DNA of 64,000 nt from Smaragdicoccus niigatensis DSM 44881 = NBRC 103563 (lineage in GTDB: Bacteria > Actinomycetota > Actinomycetes > Mycobacteriales > Mycobacteriaceae): assembly GCF_000380645.1 (NCBI RefSeq), contig NZ_AQXZ01000012.1, forward strand, positions 1 to 64,000, in the 5' to 3' direction. Below, in pieces: positions 47,355-55,681 of the stretch. Within the stretch, counting starts at the first letter, position 1. Every line of letters starts with the position of its first letter. A program made the position numbers and the translations under genes. Below the pieces are notes generated by a model. That model saw nothing but the letters and a program-made list of their open reading frames with translations, did no database searches and had not been told where the DNA came from.

Positions 47355-48449
47355 GTAGTGCGACCGCAGCGTGAGATAGCTGTACGCCGCGATCGACGCG
47401 GGGTGCTTCGCGGCTTGCTTGAGGTCGACGGCCTGCGGATAGGTGCGTCGTTCGAGTGCTGCGGCGGCAACGCGCGATCCGATCGCCGCGACCACACCCA
47501 CGGTTCCGACCGCACGCACCCTGCCCTTGCCGGCGATCATCGCGACGGGCGGGATGAGATAGCCGAGGCTCAGTCCGCTGAGCACGCCGAGACTTCCGAA
47601 CAGTGATCCGAACTGCGACCACAGCCATTTCGAATAGCCGTCCTGTGCGCTGCCCCAGCCGTCGTACATGCGGCACTGGGCGAGCGATCCGGCGCCGACG
47701 AGTTCGGTTCGGTGGCCGTTCCGGCGTAGCTCGCGCGCGATCGCCAGGTCTTCGGTGATCGAACTCGCGACACTCGCATGTCCACCGATCTGGCGGTAGG
47801 CGCGAGCGTCGAAAACCAGGAACTGCCCACATGCCACCGCCATCGACGGGCGGCGGCTCCGGTTTGCCACGGAAACCGGCAGCGTCGAGGCCCACGACCA
47901 GGCCAACAGCGGCTGTAGGAGCCGTTCGGCGGGGGATTCGGCGATTTGCTGGGGCCAGGGGGAGATCAGCGCCGCGTCGGCGGAACGCAGGGCACCTACC
48001 GCGGCGTTGATCGCGTGCGGTTCGAGGCGAACGTCGGCGTCGATGAAAACCAAGATCGAGGCGTCGTCGGCAATCTGGGCCAGTTCATGACAGGCGGCCG
48101 ACTTGCCGAGCCACCCCGGCAGCGGATCACCCGTCTGGCGGTGAACCTGAAAACGCGCATCCTCGCGACAGGCTGACACCGCGGCGTCGAACGTCTCGTC
48201 TGACGAGTCGTCATCCAGAATCACGACCGACATCTCCGAGACGCCGATCTGCGATTTCAGATCGGCGATGAGATCCGGAATCTCGAGCGCCTGATTGCGT
48301 GCCGGAATCAGGACGGCGACGTTCTCGGACGTGTCCGCGGTCGGGTCGAGAAAACGGAACGCCCGCAGGTTGTGCACGGCAATGACGGCCCCGCTGACGG
48401 CGAGGGACGCTCCGGCTGCCGCAATTGGGAAGCCGAACCGCTTGGTCAT
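47304..48449 (-). CDS. GT2 glycosyltransferase, likely carotenoid glycosyltransferase
   Basis: 381 residues from ATG 48449. GT2 pattern: SVVILDDDSSDETFD (about 85-100; donor Asp), VFIDADVRLEP (DxD-like, about 144), and EDLAIARELRRNG (catalytic acid region, about 235). One N-terminal membrane segment and two or three C-terminal hydrophobic segments. Resembles the CrtQ/CruG type of carotenoid glycosyltransferase, which is consistent with CruF and CrtO encoded upstream in the same operon. The 3' end overlaps metF. Confidence 0.8.
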   Translation of the reverse strand: MTKRFGFPIAAAGASLAVSGAVIAVHNLRAFRFLDPTADTSENVAVLIPARNQALEIPDLIADLKSQIGVSEMSVVILDDDSSDETFDAAVSACREDARFQVHRQTGDPLPGWLGKSAACHELAQIADDASILVFIDADVRLEPHAINAAVGALRSADAALISPWPQQIAESPAERLLQPLLAWSWASTLPVSVANRSRRPSMAVACGQFLVFDARAYRQIGGHASVASSITEDLAIARELRRNGHRTELVGAGSLAQCRMYDGWGSAQDGYSKWLWSQFGSLFGSLGVLSGLSLGYLIPPVAMIAGKGRVRAVGTVGVVAAIGSRVAAAALERRTYPQAVDLKQAAKHPASIAAYSYLTLRSHYLHRRGKLAWRGRSLRT

Positions 48450-48450
48450 A

Positions 48451-49332
48451 TCAGGAGCCTTGGTCGCTGGATGCGGGTTGCGGCTCAGCTGCCTTGTCGT
48501 CGGACGAAGCGTCCGACTCAGACTTCTGGGACTTGGAGCCGATCTTCGGCAACTTCGGAACGTTCGGAAGCTTGGGCATCTTCTTCTCGCGCAGTCGCTG
48601 GATGGCACGTTCGGCCGCGGCCGCCGCGGCACCCGCGGCCTGCGGACTCCGCGTCAGGAACGCCATGGCGCCAATGACGAGAGCGACACCGATCGCGACA
48701 CCGCCGACGATGCCTGCCCACCCGGCGAAGCTGCGCGTGTTCGGGTCGGTGTACCGGACCTCGGCCCGGACCGTGTTGACCTCGCCGGGAGTGAACCGCC
48801 AGCTGACCACCGAGTCGCTGACACGGGTTCCATTCGTCGTCGAGATGCGCGCGGGGAAGGCCATCGTGAACGTGACGTCCGTGCCTTCCTCAGGCAGCCC
48901 CTTGAGATCGACCGAGCCGTCGAGCGCGACGAGGTCGCCGGCGCGCACGAGCTTGAGCTCGAACTTTCCAGCAGTGTCGTCGGACATCGCCTTGAGGTCG
49001 GCCAGCTCGCCGAAGTTGAGTTCGCTGAAGATCACCTGGCTGCCGACCATGCCGTCGCGGTTGTACGGCTGCACATGGAGGCGGTCGCCGAGAGTCGACG
49101 GCTCTTTGAGCTGCGGCCCCTTGTCCTTGTCGTTCTTGGGTTCTGCGGCGACCACGATCTGACCGGATACCCGGTCGTTGTCGGACACGGCCATCGAGAC
49201 CTGGACCCGCAGACATGCGCTCAAAAAGGGCATGGCGAGCAGCAGCAGGATCGCGAGCGGCCAGGCACGGTGACGGAACGACCGTGACTCGGACGGCGGG
49301 ACTGATGTCATTGCAGACAGCACAGCGAACAT
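48451..49332 (-). CDS. lppM: Lipoprotein LppM-like
   Basis: 293 residues from ATG 49332 (MFAVLSAMTSVPPSESRSFR; MTSVPP at 49311 is an alternative). Signal with lipobox FLSAC, an extracellular domain, a transmembrane segment (GWAGIVGGVAIGVALVIGAM, about 205-225), then a basic Lys/Pro/Ser-rich tail. Same place as Rv2171 (LppM), which affects phagosome maturation and PIM/LM levels in mycobacteria. One bp from the GT2 gene and 10 bp from cruF. Confidence 0.85.
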   Translation of the reverse strand: MFAVLSAMTSVPPSESRSFRHRAWPLAILLLLAMPFLSACLRVQVSMAVSDNDRVSGQIVVAAEPKNDKDKGPQLKEPSTLGDRLHVQPYNRDGMVGSQVIFSELNFGELADLKAMSDDTAGKFELKLVRAGDLVALDGSVDLKGLPEEGTDVTFTMAFPARISTTNGTRVSDSVVSWRFTPGEVNTVRAEVRYTDPNTRSFAGWAGIVGGVAIGVALVIGAMAFLTRSPQAAGAAAAAAERAIQRLREKKMPKLPNVPKLPKIGSKSQKSESDASSDDKAAEPQPASSDQGS

Positions 49333-49342
49333 CGTGCCAGTC

Positions 49343-50137
49343 TCAGCGCCGCAAGTCGTCGGCCGACGCCCGCGTTGCGGGGAAAAGTCTGGTCCGTGTC
49401 CACATCGCAGCGGGAATCCCCAGGATGGCCATGCCGATGAATCCATAAGCTGCGGTCTTCCGCAGGGTCGGATCGAGGAAAACGATGTGTGCCGTCGCGG
49501 ATCCGACCCAGGTCCAGAGGTAAGCGAGGACCGGAATCATCGGCATCTCCGGTTCGGACGTAGCGTCAGTGACGAATTCCAGGGCGACTGCCATGACCAG
49601 CGCGACGCCGAGCCAACCGGCGTAGTTGGTGAACGGAATCGTTCCCATACCCGGAACCACGACCTGACCGCGGCACCAGGTCCAGTAACCTTCGACGACC
49701 ATCTGCGGGTCGAGGTAGAGATCCCATGCGGTGACCCCCACCGCGACCGCGGCGATCCGCAGTGCCCGCGTGCGGACCAGCAGGCGGGCGACGATCCATA
49801 CCGGATATACGCCGCCGATCCAGGCCACCGGAATCAGCAGTGGGACGTCGAAAAAGAGCGGGCCGAGTCGGTCCGGTGTGTATGAGTAGCAGCCGAACGG
49901 GAAGCCGGTTGCGGTGCCGATTACTTCGGCGGCGTAGCCGATTCCACCCACGGTCAGCGCGTAGCGGAGTGCGGTGGCGCGTCCGCTGGTCGCGATGACG
50001 TGCGTCAGTGCGACGACAGCAGTGCCGGTGACGACGAGCACGGTCACGACATCGCGGACCGAACCGTGCGTGAGCGGGTAGACGATCTGCGCGAGAACCG
50101 TGCCGGCGAGCGCGACTGCCGGCGCGTTGCGATTCAT
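49343..50137 (-). CDS. cruF: Carotenoid 1',2'-hydratase (CruF, DUF422)
   Basis: 264 residues with about seven membrane segments. The family segments TSGRATALRYALTVGGIGYA, AEVIGTATGFPFGCYSYT, and VAWIGGVYPVWIVARLLVRT, WDLYLDPQMV identify DUF422/CruF. It hydrates the 1',2' double bond of an acyclic carotenoid end group. ATGA overlap with crtO. In some Rhodococcus species a similar route yields hydroxy-keto-gamma-carotene glycosides. Confidence 0.88.
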   Translation of the reverse strand: MNRNAPAVALAGTVLAQIVYPLTHGSVRDVVTVLVVTGTAVVALTHVIATSGRATALRYALTVGGIGYAAEVIGTATGFPFGCYSYTPDRLGPLFFDVPLLIPVAWIGGVYPVWIVARLLVRTRALRIAAVAVGVTAWDLYLDPQMVVEGYWTWCRGQVVVPGMGTIPFTNYAGWLGVALVMAVALEFVTDATSEPEMPMIPVLAYLWTWVGSATAHIVFLDPTLRKTAAYGFIGMAILGIPAAMWTRTRLFPATRASADDLRR

Positions 50138-51702
50138 CGTCGGCCCCGGAACGGATTACGGCGGTCGGCGAGGATCGTCCGTGCCGCCGACCGTCCACTG
50201 GCGCCATGGACGCCGCCGCCGGGATGCGTCGATGCGCCGGTCAGATACAGGCCGGGCGCGCCCGCAACTCGATAGCGCGCGAGCTGAGGAGTCGGGCGCC
50301 ACATGAACATGTTGGCCAACGACATTTCGACGTGCATGACGTTGCCGCCGATCAGCCCCAACTCCTCGGACAAGGCAGCGGGAGTCTGCACATAGCGGTG
50401 GGTGATCGATTCGGTCAGGCCAGGTGCGAAGCGTTCGGCTTCCGCGACGATGTGTTCGGCTGCTGCCTCGCCGACGTCGGCCCAGTTGCGTCCGTTGCTC
50501 AATTCATAGGGATGCCACTGCGCCCACAGCGTCAGTTGGTGTTGGCCGGGCGGAGCGGTCGACGGGTCGAGGGCGGTGAAGCTCATGCCGAGCACAGCGG
50601 GCGTCGGCGGGAGCTCACCTGCCCGGGCCGCGCCGTGGGCCGCCTCGAGTTGTCGACGGTCGTCGACCAGAAGCTGGAGACCCGTAGCGGAAAGGTTCTG
50701 CGGGACAACTGGATACGTCGGGAGAGCGGAGGTGGCGAGGCGAACGGCCATGCCGATCCCGGGACCGACGTGAATCTGTTTGCGCCACGAGGCGAGCGCG
50801 TTGGGGTCGAAGCCCCCGCGGTCGAGCAGGTCGAGTGTGGTGAGGATGTGGCAGCCGGCCAGGACCCGACGCGCCCGAATTGTCGAGCCCGCGCTACGGA
50901 CTTCCCACGTCGATCCGGTCCGGGCGATTGACTCGACTGCGTCACCGGTCGTGATGAGGCCGCCGTCGGCACGAATACGTCCGGCCAATGCCTGCGTGAG
51001 GGCACCGCTGCCGCCGATCGCGCGCCCGGGTGGGAGCGTGTGCATGAGTGCGGCGAAACCGACCATCGGTGCGGTGCCGGGTTCGGACATCGGCGGGCCG
51101 GATTGGGCTCCGAACCAGGCGAGTGCGGCTTTGAGTCGCTCGTCGGTGAAGTATTCGTCGAGCAAGGCGTTCCCCGACGAGAGGAACTGGCGCGACAGTT
51201 CGTCGGCGGTCTTGCGATTGGCGAGTCCCCAGAACGACCGGACGAGATGCCCTGGCGTCGGTGCTGCGGCAAAGGCACGCATGACCCGCTCGCTGCGGGG
51301 CCCCCACACGCTGACGAACCTGCGGTAGGCGTCCGCGTCGGACATTCCGCACGCGGCAGCGATCGAGGTGCACGTGGCGTCGAGGTCGCGGTGGAAGACG
51401 ATGGCCGGTGCGGTGGACGCGGCGCGTGCGGGCGCGATCGCCCACGGATCGCAATCCACATAAGAGAGGCCGTGTGCGGCGAGATCGAGATCCTCGATGA
51501 TCCCGGTGTGCCGGATCATGAGATGTGCGGACGACCCGCGGTCGATGAAATGGCCGGGGAATCGCTCTACGGTCGAGACGGCGCCGCCGATGACGGTGTC
51601 GCGTTCGACGACCTGAACACCCAGGCCAGACCGCGCGAGGTAGGCCGCTGCGACGAGGGCGTTGTGCCCAGACCCGACGACCGCGACGTCGACGACCTTC
51701 AC
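50134..51702 (-). CDS. crtO: CrtO-type carotenoid ketolase (CrtI-like FAD protein)
   Basis: 522 residues from GTG 51702, overlapping the GNAT stop (GTGA). Flavin fold DVAVVGSGHNALVAAAYLAR, GGAVSTVERFPG, and C-terminal PGLYLTGASTHPGGGVHGAS. This shape fits the CrtO/CrtI-like beta-carotene ketolase subfamily, in which the FAD protein adds a 4-keto group to a beta-ring. CrtO of Rhodococcus makes 4-keto-gamma-carotene. A desaturase or isomerase (CrtH-like) role is an alternative. Confidence 0.8.
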   Translation of the reverse strand: MKVVDVAVVGSGHNALVAAAYLARSGLGVQVVERDTVIGGAVSTVERFPGHFIDRGSSAHLMIRHTGIIEDLDLAAHGLSYVDCDPWAIAPARAASTAPAIVFHRDLDATCTSIAAACGMSDADAYRRFVSVWGPRSERVMRAFAAAPTPGHLVRSFWGLANRKTADELSRQFLSSGNALLDEYFTDERLKAALAWFGAQSGPPMSEPGTAPMVGFAALMHTLPPGRAIGGSGALTQALAGRIRADGGLITTGDAVESIARTGSTWEVRSAGSTIRARRVLAGCHILTTLDLLDRGGFDPNALASWRKQIHVGPGIGMAVRLATSALPTYPVVPQNLSATGLQLLVDDRRQLEAAHGAARAGELPPTPAVLGMSFTALDPSTAPPGQHQLTLWAQWHPYELSNGRNWADVGEAAAEHIVAEAERFAPGLTESITHRYVQTPAALSEELGLIGGNVMHVEMSLANMFMWRPTPQLARYRVAGAPGLYLTGASTHPGGGVHGASGRSAARTILADRRNPFRGRR

Positions 51703-52316
51703 GCGTGACGTCCATCGTCGGCGTGTAGTGGAAGTGCTCGACCGAGGACCGCGAACGGGCGCGCGTCTCCGGTGAACGTGAAGTGCCGCACGACATCGTG
51801 GAATCCGAGTCGTCGATACAGGTGCCATGCGCGATTCGACTCGCCGGCCACCTCGGGGGTCGAGAGCAGAACGGCGTGCTCGGTCCGGTTTCGGAGCAGG
51901 TGGCGCAAGAGTGCCTCGCCGAATCCTTGACCTTGTTCATCGGGCCGGACGTGTAGTTCGGTGAGTTCGAAGTAGTTGCTGAGAAGGTTCTTGATCTGCG
52001 CTTCTGGCCAGCCGCCCGCGCGCATTCCGTGCCGGACCTGCTCCTGCCACCACTGCTGGGCCTCGCCGCGGTATCCGTACGCCACGCCCGCAAGATGCTG
52101 TCTGCCCTCGCGACTGACGATCACCGCCGCGCCCTGCCACCCGCGTCGCGTGGTGTGCTCGGTCCACATCGGCGCGCGGCTGCGTTCGGTGCCGCGGGGG
52201 TAGTTCATCGCCTGGACGTAGATGTTGAGAGCTTCGGGGAGGTTGCGGCGGAAGTCGCTCGCCGAGAGGTCCACCAGCGTCGGCCGGGGAGCCTGGCCTG
52301 TGTCGACGGTTCTCAC
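51699..52316 (-). CDS. GNAT acetyltransferase (Rv2170-like)
   Basis: 205 residues from GTG 52316 (VRTVDTGQAPRPTLVDLSAS); a longer reading from 52445 is less likely. Acetyl-CoA loop region DEQGQGFGEALLRHLL (QGxGxA) near residue 133 and ELHVRP just before it. Homologue of Rv2170, reported to acetylate isocitrate lyase in M. tuberculosis. Role here not known. It heads the operon with crtO, cruF, lppM and GT2. Confidence 0.82.
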   Translation of the reverse strand: MRTVDTGQAPRPTLVDLSASDFRRNLPEALNIYVQAMNYPRGTERSRAPMWTEHTTRRGWQGAAVIVSREGRQHLAGVAYGYRGEAQQWWQEQVRHGMRAGGWPEAQIKNLLSNYFELTELHVRPDEQGQGFGEALLRHLLRNRTEHAVLLSTPEVAGESNRAWHLYRRLGFHDVVRHFTFTGDARPFAVLGRALPLHADDGRHA

Positions 52317-52483
52317 CTCTTCGCGAATGAACTTGTCGGAGGGTACGGCTATATTCAAGCGGTCGAATGGATGTTCGACTCCCATTGGGTGAAACGGGTG
52401 TGCTGGTGGCGTACGAGGGAAGCGGACGCCGCCAGTACATCTCACCCTTTGGGCGGCATTGTTATCAGCCGATCGGAGGCAGA
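52317..52483. promoter_or_regulatory. Divergent region, GNAT / HEPN gene
   Basis: 167 bp with the upstream promoter of the GNAT-carotenoid operon (leftward) and of the HEPN protein gene (rightward). No strong palindrome; GATCGGAGG precedes the rightward ATG. Confidence 0.3.
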
Positions 52484-52951
52484 ATGTCCGGCGAGATGAG
52501 CCGTTTCCACCGAGGAGAAAACCCGAAGGCGTGGCTCGAGCGAGCTGATCGCCTGCTGATCGAATCGAACGGTGAGACCGAACCGGCCGACCGTTTTCTC
52601 ACGGCCTATCTATCGGCGCTCCGTGGAGCGGCGGCCGTGATCGCGCAAGTGGTGCCCGCGCCCTCGGCGCGGCGTCGCCGAGGCACTGGAGGCGCATGGG
52701 CGACCATGGCCCGCCTTGCCCCCGAATTCACGATGTGGGCCGATTATTTCGCCGAATATTCGCCGCTGCGCGCCGCGATCATGTCAGGTGTGTCACGTCC
52801 GATGTCGGCCGAGCGGGCCGACGAGTTCTCCGCGCGGGTGACGGCGTTCCTGCACGACGTTGAAGATCATCTTGGGGAAACCGCCCGTCTAACTGGAGAT
52901 CACGCGTGGTCGACGTCGCCAAACACGATCTCGACAGGACTCACGGCGTAG
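52484..52951 (+). CDS. SAV_6107-family HEPN-domain protein
   Basis: 155 residues from ATG 52484. The conserved segment RGENPKAWLERADRLLIESN begins a HEPN-like helical bundle, and a second part WATMARLAPEFTMWADYFAE ends near the C-terminus. The HEPN superfamily often contains RNases or scaffold proteins; the RxxxxH catalytic motif was not identified. The partner gene (an MNT-type nucleotidyltransferase) was not seen nearby, so function is unknown. Confidence 0.75.
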   Translation: MSGEMSRFHRGENPKAWLERADRLLIESNGETEPADRFLTAYLSALRGAAAVIAQVVPAPSARRRRGTGGAWATMARLAPEFTMWADYFAEYSPLRAAIMSGVSRPMSAERADEFSARVTAFLHDVEDHLGETARLTGDHAWSTSPNTISTGLTA

Positions 52952-53109
52952 TTACACGGGATTTCTGCAGCAGATCGCTATTATGCGAGTTCTCTCAACT
53001 CTGGTGGCCGCGAGGCGGTTCTGCTTCTATCATTGGGAGCAGGTAGCCGATTGGGCTACTCGTCAGCCTGCAAAGGTGACGATCAGTGACGAGTGCCGGA
53101 GGAGGGACC

Positions 53110-53544
53110 GTGCCACTCTCCGAGCACGAGCAGCGCATGCTCGAGCAGATTGAAAGTGCGCTCTACGCCGAAGACCCCAAGTTCGCCTCGACTGTGCGAA
53201 CCGGTCACGTTCGTGGCGTGTCCAATCGGCGTCGTACCCAGGCTGCCGCGTTGTTCGCTCTGGGTCTCGTGATGCTATTTGCGGGAATGTTCCTCTTCAT
53301 GGTGAAGGTCGGAATCATTTCGCTGGCGGTGAGCCTTGCCGGCTTCGGACTGATGTTCGGTGCGGGTGTGATGTTGCTCCGTGGGAGCCCGGTAAAAGCA
53401 GTTCCCGACGGTCGCAGTAGTGCTTCTGGCCCTGCGCGAGCCGCCGGACCGCACGGATCATCACGCCCTCGGCAGACTCGGCGCCAGGCCGGATTCTCGG
53501 CCCGCATGGAAGACCGCTTCCGTCGTCGTTTCGACCAGCCGTAG
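53110..53544 (+). CDS. DUF3040 membrane protein (Rv2169c-like)
   Basis: 144 residues from GTG 53110, preceded by GGAGGGA. N-terminal VPLSEHEQRMLEQIESALYA is the DUF3040 signature; two membrane segments follow (TQAAALFALGLVMLFAGMFL and ISLAVSLAGFGLMFGAGVML), and the C-terminus is basic and disordered. A small inner-membrane protein of unknown function, encoded upstream of the dcw cluster throughout the order. Confidence 0.88.
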   Translation: MPLSEHEQRMLEQIESALYAEDPKFASTVRTGHVRGVSNRRRTQAAALFALGLVMLFAGMFLFMVKVGIISLAVSLAGFGLMFGAGVMLLRGSPVKAVPDGRSSASGPARAAGPHGSSRPRQTRRQAGFSARMEDRFRRRFDQP

Positions 53545-53559
53545 ATAACTGAAGGACTC

Positions 53560-53593
53560 AAAAGCCCGCATCCACTGGATGCGGGCTTTTTCT
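53560..53593 (+). terminator. Terminator after DUF3040 gene
   Basis: Stem AAAAGCCCGCATCC / complement with 3-nt loop ACT, followed by a T-run. A textbook intrinsic terminator. Confidence 0.95.
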
Positions 53594-53607
53594 TGTCTCG
53601 GTGCTCG

Positions 53608-53767
53608 GAGATGTACCGCGTTTGGCTGGTTGCACACCGTTTGGCGTGCTGATTGGGGTGTGAGCGTGCGTTTGTGGGGTGGCGTGGGAGATGCACACTG
53701 TTTGGCTGGTTGCACCCCGTTTGGCGTGCTGAACGGGGTGTGAGCGTGGGGTTGGGGTGCGTTTGCA
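53608..53767. repeat. Two tandem copies of an about 80-bp repeat, upstream of mraZ
   Basis: Copy 1 begins 53608 and copy 2 begins 53688 (80-bp period). About 60 of the first 67 positions match; the shared core is GTTTGGCTGGTTGCAC followed by CGTTTGGCGTGCTGA. Each copy contains GTTTGGC twice, 19 bp apart (53620/53639 and 53700/53719), and ends in a G-rich run with GTGTGAGCGTG. Noncoding on both strands by appearance. The end of copy 2 has GGGGTGCGTTTGC, also found after the inverted repeat at 41 kb. Confidence 0.75.
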
Positions 53768-54032
53768 AGGACCACCCACTTCGCCCCACCGGCCACCCGG
53801 CAAGCCCCCACCTTGCCCCACCGGCGTTCCCCACCTTCACCCACTTGACACCATTTCGTGTCCGTCGCCTACAGCTGGCACGGTAAACACGCAGGTAGAG
53901 ATGGGGGAGCGGCTGCCCTCCGGACCCCTGATCGCCCGGTATCGTCCACTGGACCGCCCATTTCCGGAAACCGCTCAGACCTGCGAATTCAGCCCGAAAA
54001 AACTTTCACCGAGTTCCGCGTGCCGCCAACGC
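53768..54032. promoter_or_regulatory. Region upstream of the MraZ-binding repeats
   Basis: 265 bp of C-rich then mixed sequence with no recognisable gene. It should hold the mraZ promoter; no convincing -35/-10 pair could be picked by eye. Confidence 0.3.
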
Positions 54033-54058
54033 GTGGGGGAAAGTGGGGTAAAGTGGGG
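54033..54058 (+). promoter_or_regulatory. MraZ-binding GTGGGG repeats
   Basis: GTGGGG occurs three times at exactly 10-bp spacing (54033, 54043, 54053), 40-65 bp upstream of mraZ. MraZ proteins bind such direct repeats (often TGGG-N) to control their own operon, so this is the likely autoregulatory operator. Confidence 0.85.
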
Positions 54059-54097
54059 TGCATTGGAGAGCAAGGGTGAATTGAGCGGGGGTGCCGA

Positions 54098-54514
54098 GTG
54101 TTCGTCGGTACTTTCACGCCCAAGCTCGACGACAAGGGGCGGCTCACGTTGCCCGCGAAGTTCCGGGACGCTGTGGCGGGAGGCATGATGGTCACGAAAG
54201 GCCAAGATCACTGCCTTTCGGTCTATCCGCCGGCAGAGTTCGAGCAGGTCTTGGCCAAGATCGCGGCCAAGGCGGGCGATACCCCCAAGGGTCGCGCTTT
54301 CCTGCGGATCTTCTCGGGTGCATCAGATGAGCAGCGGCCGGATGCGCAGGGTCGAATCACGATCAACCCTGGTCACCGGGAGTACGCCGGACTCACCAAA
54401 GAGTGCCTCGTCGTCGGCGCCTACAAGCACTTCGAAATCTGGGACAAGGAACGCTACGAGGAATACCTCGCAGCGAACGAAGACGACTACTCCGAGGTGA
54501 GTGGCATCTTCTAG
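54098..54514 (+). CDS. mraZ: Transcriptional regulator MraZ
   Basis: 138 residues from GTG 54098. Two AbrB-like SpoVT domains: [20 protein letters not shown] (first) and [18 protein letters not shown] (second) with conserved DxKGR. Controls the dcw operon through GTGGGG repeats. First gene of the cluster that continues through ftsW. Confidence 0.95.
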   Translation: MFVGTFTPKLDDKGRLTLPAKFRDAVAGGMMVTKGQDHCLSVYPPAEFEQVLAKIAAKAGDTPKGRAFLRIFSGASDEQRPDAQGRITINPGHREYAGLTKECLVVGAYKHFEIWDKERYEEYLAANEDDYSEVSGIF

Positions 54515-54518
54515 GCCC

Positions 54519-54611
54519 GCGAATGCCGCGCGGCCTCTGCCAGTCGCGACCCTGACGCACTTCCCCAGCGCCAGGTTCGTCTTGACCTGGCAGGGACCTC
54601 GCGGCATTCGC
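54519..54611 (+). ncRNA. Structured spacer between mraZ and rsmH
   Basis: An outer stem GCGAATGCCGCG (54519-54530) / CGCGGCATTCGC (54600-54611) of 12 bp closes a 93-nt element. Inside, CTGCCAG (54537-54543) can pair with CTGGCAG (54587-54593), or GCCAGGT (54570-54576) can pair with ACCTGGC (54585-54591); both use the same 3' segment, so the two folds exclude each other. No T-run follows. A regulatory leader or processing site is plausible. Confidence 0.5.
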
Positions 54612-54661
54612 AAAACCGAACTAGTCACCCGAAACCAGACGACGCGAAGGCGGAGGACCAC

Positions 54662-55681
54662 GTGGACCGCGAGGCACACAAGGACCGGCAGGATGCCGGA
54701 ACCCCAAGTGCCCCGAAGGACCGCCACGTCCCCGTCATGCTGTCGCGCGCCGAGGAGTTGCTCGGTCCCGCGATCGAGGCTGCAGACAGCCCGGTCATGA
54801 TCGACGCGACGCTCGGCCTCGGCGGGCACTCCGAAATGTTCCTCACCAAGTTCCCGAGCCTGCACCTCGTCGGCCTCGACCGTGACCTCAATGCGCTCGC
54901 GCTTGCCGGCGCACGTCTCGCACCGTTCGTCGACCGCATCACCCTCGTTCACACGCGCTACGACGGAATCGAGTACGCGCTCGAGCAGGCCGGGTTACCG
55001 ACGACGGACTCAGTCCACGCGATCCTCTTCGACCTCGGTGTCTCATCGATGCAACTCGACGAAGCCGACCGAGGTTTCGCGTACTCGGTCGACGCTCCGC
55101 TCGACATGCGCATGGACCAGTCGACCGGCATCACCGCAGCGGACGTCCTCAATACCTACAGCCATGGTGACCTGGCGCGCATCCTAAAGAACTACGGCGA
55201 GGAGCGCTTCGCCGGAAAAATCGCGTCGGCGATCGTCGCGCAGCGTCAACGTCAGCCCTTCACGACGAGCGGCGTTCTGGTCGAGCTGCTGTATCGCGTC
55301 ATCCCCGCAGCGTCTCGCCGCACCGGCGGTCACCCGGCAAAGCGCACCTTCCAGGCGCTGCGCGTGGAGGTCAACGGCGAGCTCGACTGCTTGCGCGCCG
55401 CGATCCCGGCCGCGCTCGACGCGCTGGTCGTCGGCGGCCGCGCGGTGTTCATGTCCTACCAGTCGCTCGAAGACCGGATCGTCAAGGCCGAGCTCGCCCC
55501 GCGCACCACCTCGCGCACCCCATTGGACTTGCCCGTCGAACTGCCCGGCATGGGCCCCGAGTTCCGCATCCTCACGCGAGGGGCGGAGCAGGCGACGGAA
55601 GCAGAAATCGAACTGAACCCACGATCAGCGCCGGTACGGATGCGGGCAGCTGAACGGCTCACCAGGAGGCTCGCGGCATGA
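54662..55681 (+). CDS. rsmH: 16S rRNA (cytosine-1402-N4) methyltransferase
   Basis: 339 residues from GTG 54662. SAM-binding motif [17 protein letters not shown] near 45-61, [14 protein letters not shown] near 68, and [19 protein letters not shown] near 118 (MraW signature). Methylates N4 of C1402 of 16S rRNA. Overlaps the following FtsL-like gene by ATGA. Confidence 0.96.
   Translation: MDREAHKDRQDAGTPSAPKDRHVPVMLSRAEELLGPAIEAADSPVMIDATLGLGGHSEMFLTKFPSLHLVGLDRDLNALALAGARLAPFVDRITLVHTRYDGIEYALEQAGLPTTDSVHAILFDLGVSSMQLDEADRGFAYSVDAPLDMRMDQSTGITAADVLNTYSHGDLARILKNYGEERFAGKIASAIVAQRQRQPFTTSGVLVELLYRVIPAASRRTGGHPAKRTFQALRVEVNGELDCLRAAIPAALDALVVGGRAVFMSYQSLEDRIVKAELAPRTTSRTPLDLPVELPGMGPEFRILTRGAEQATEAEIELNPRSAPVRMRAAERLTRRLAA

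Noticed and set aside
53608-53767. CRISPR array
   Set aside because: Only two copies, no regular spacers of 30-40 bp between identical repeats, and no cas genes nearby.
53205-53840. Leftward frames over the DUF3040 gene and the tandem repeat
   Set aside because: Repeated His/Thr/Pro-rich peptides come from the DNA repeat itself; no start context and no protein-like composition.
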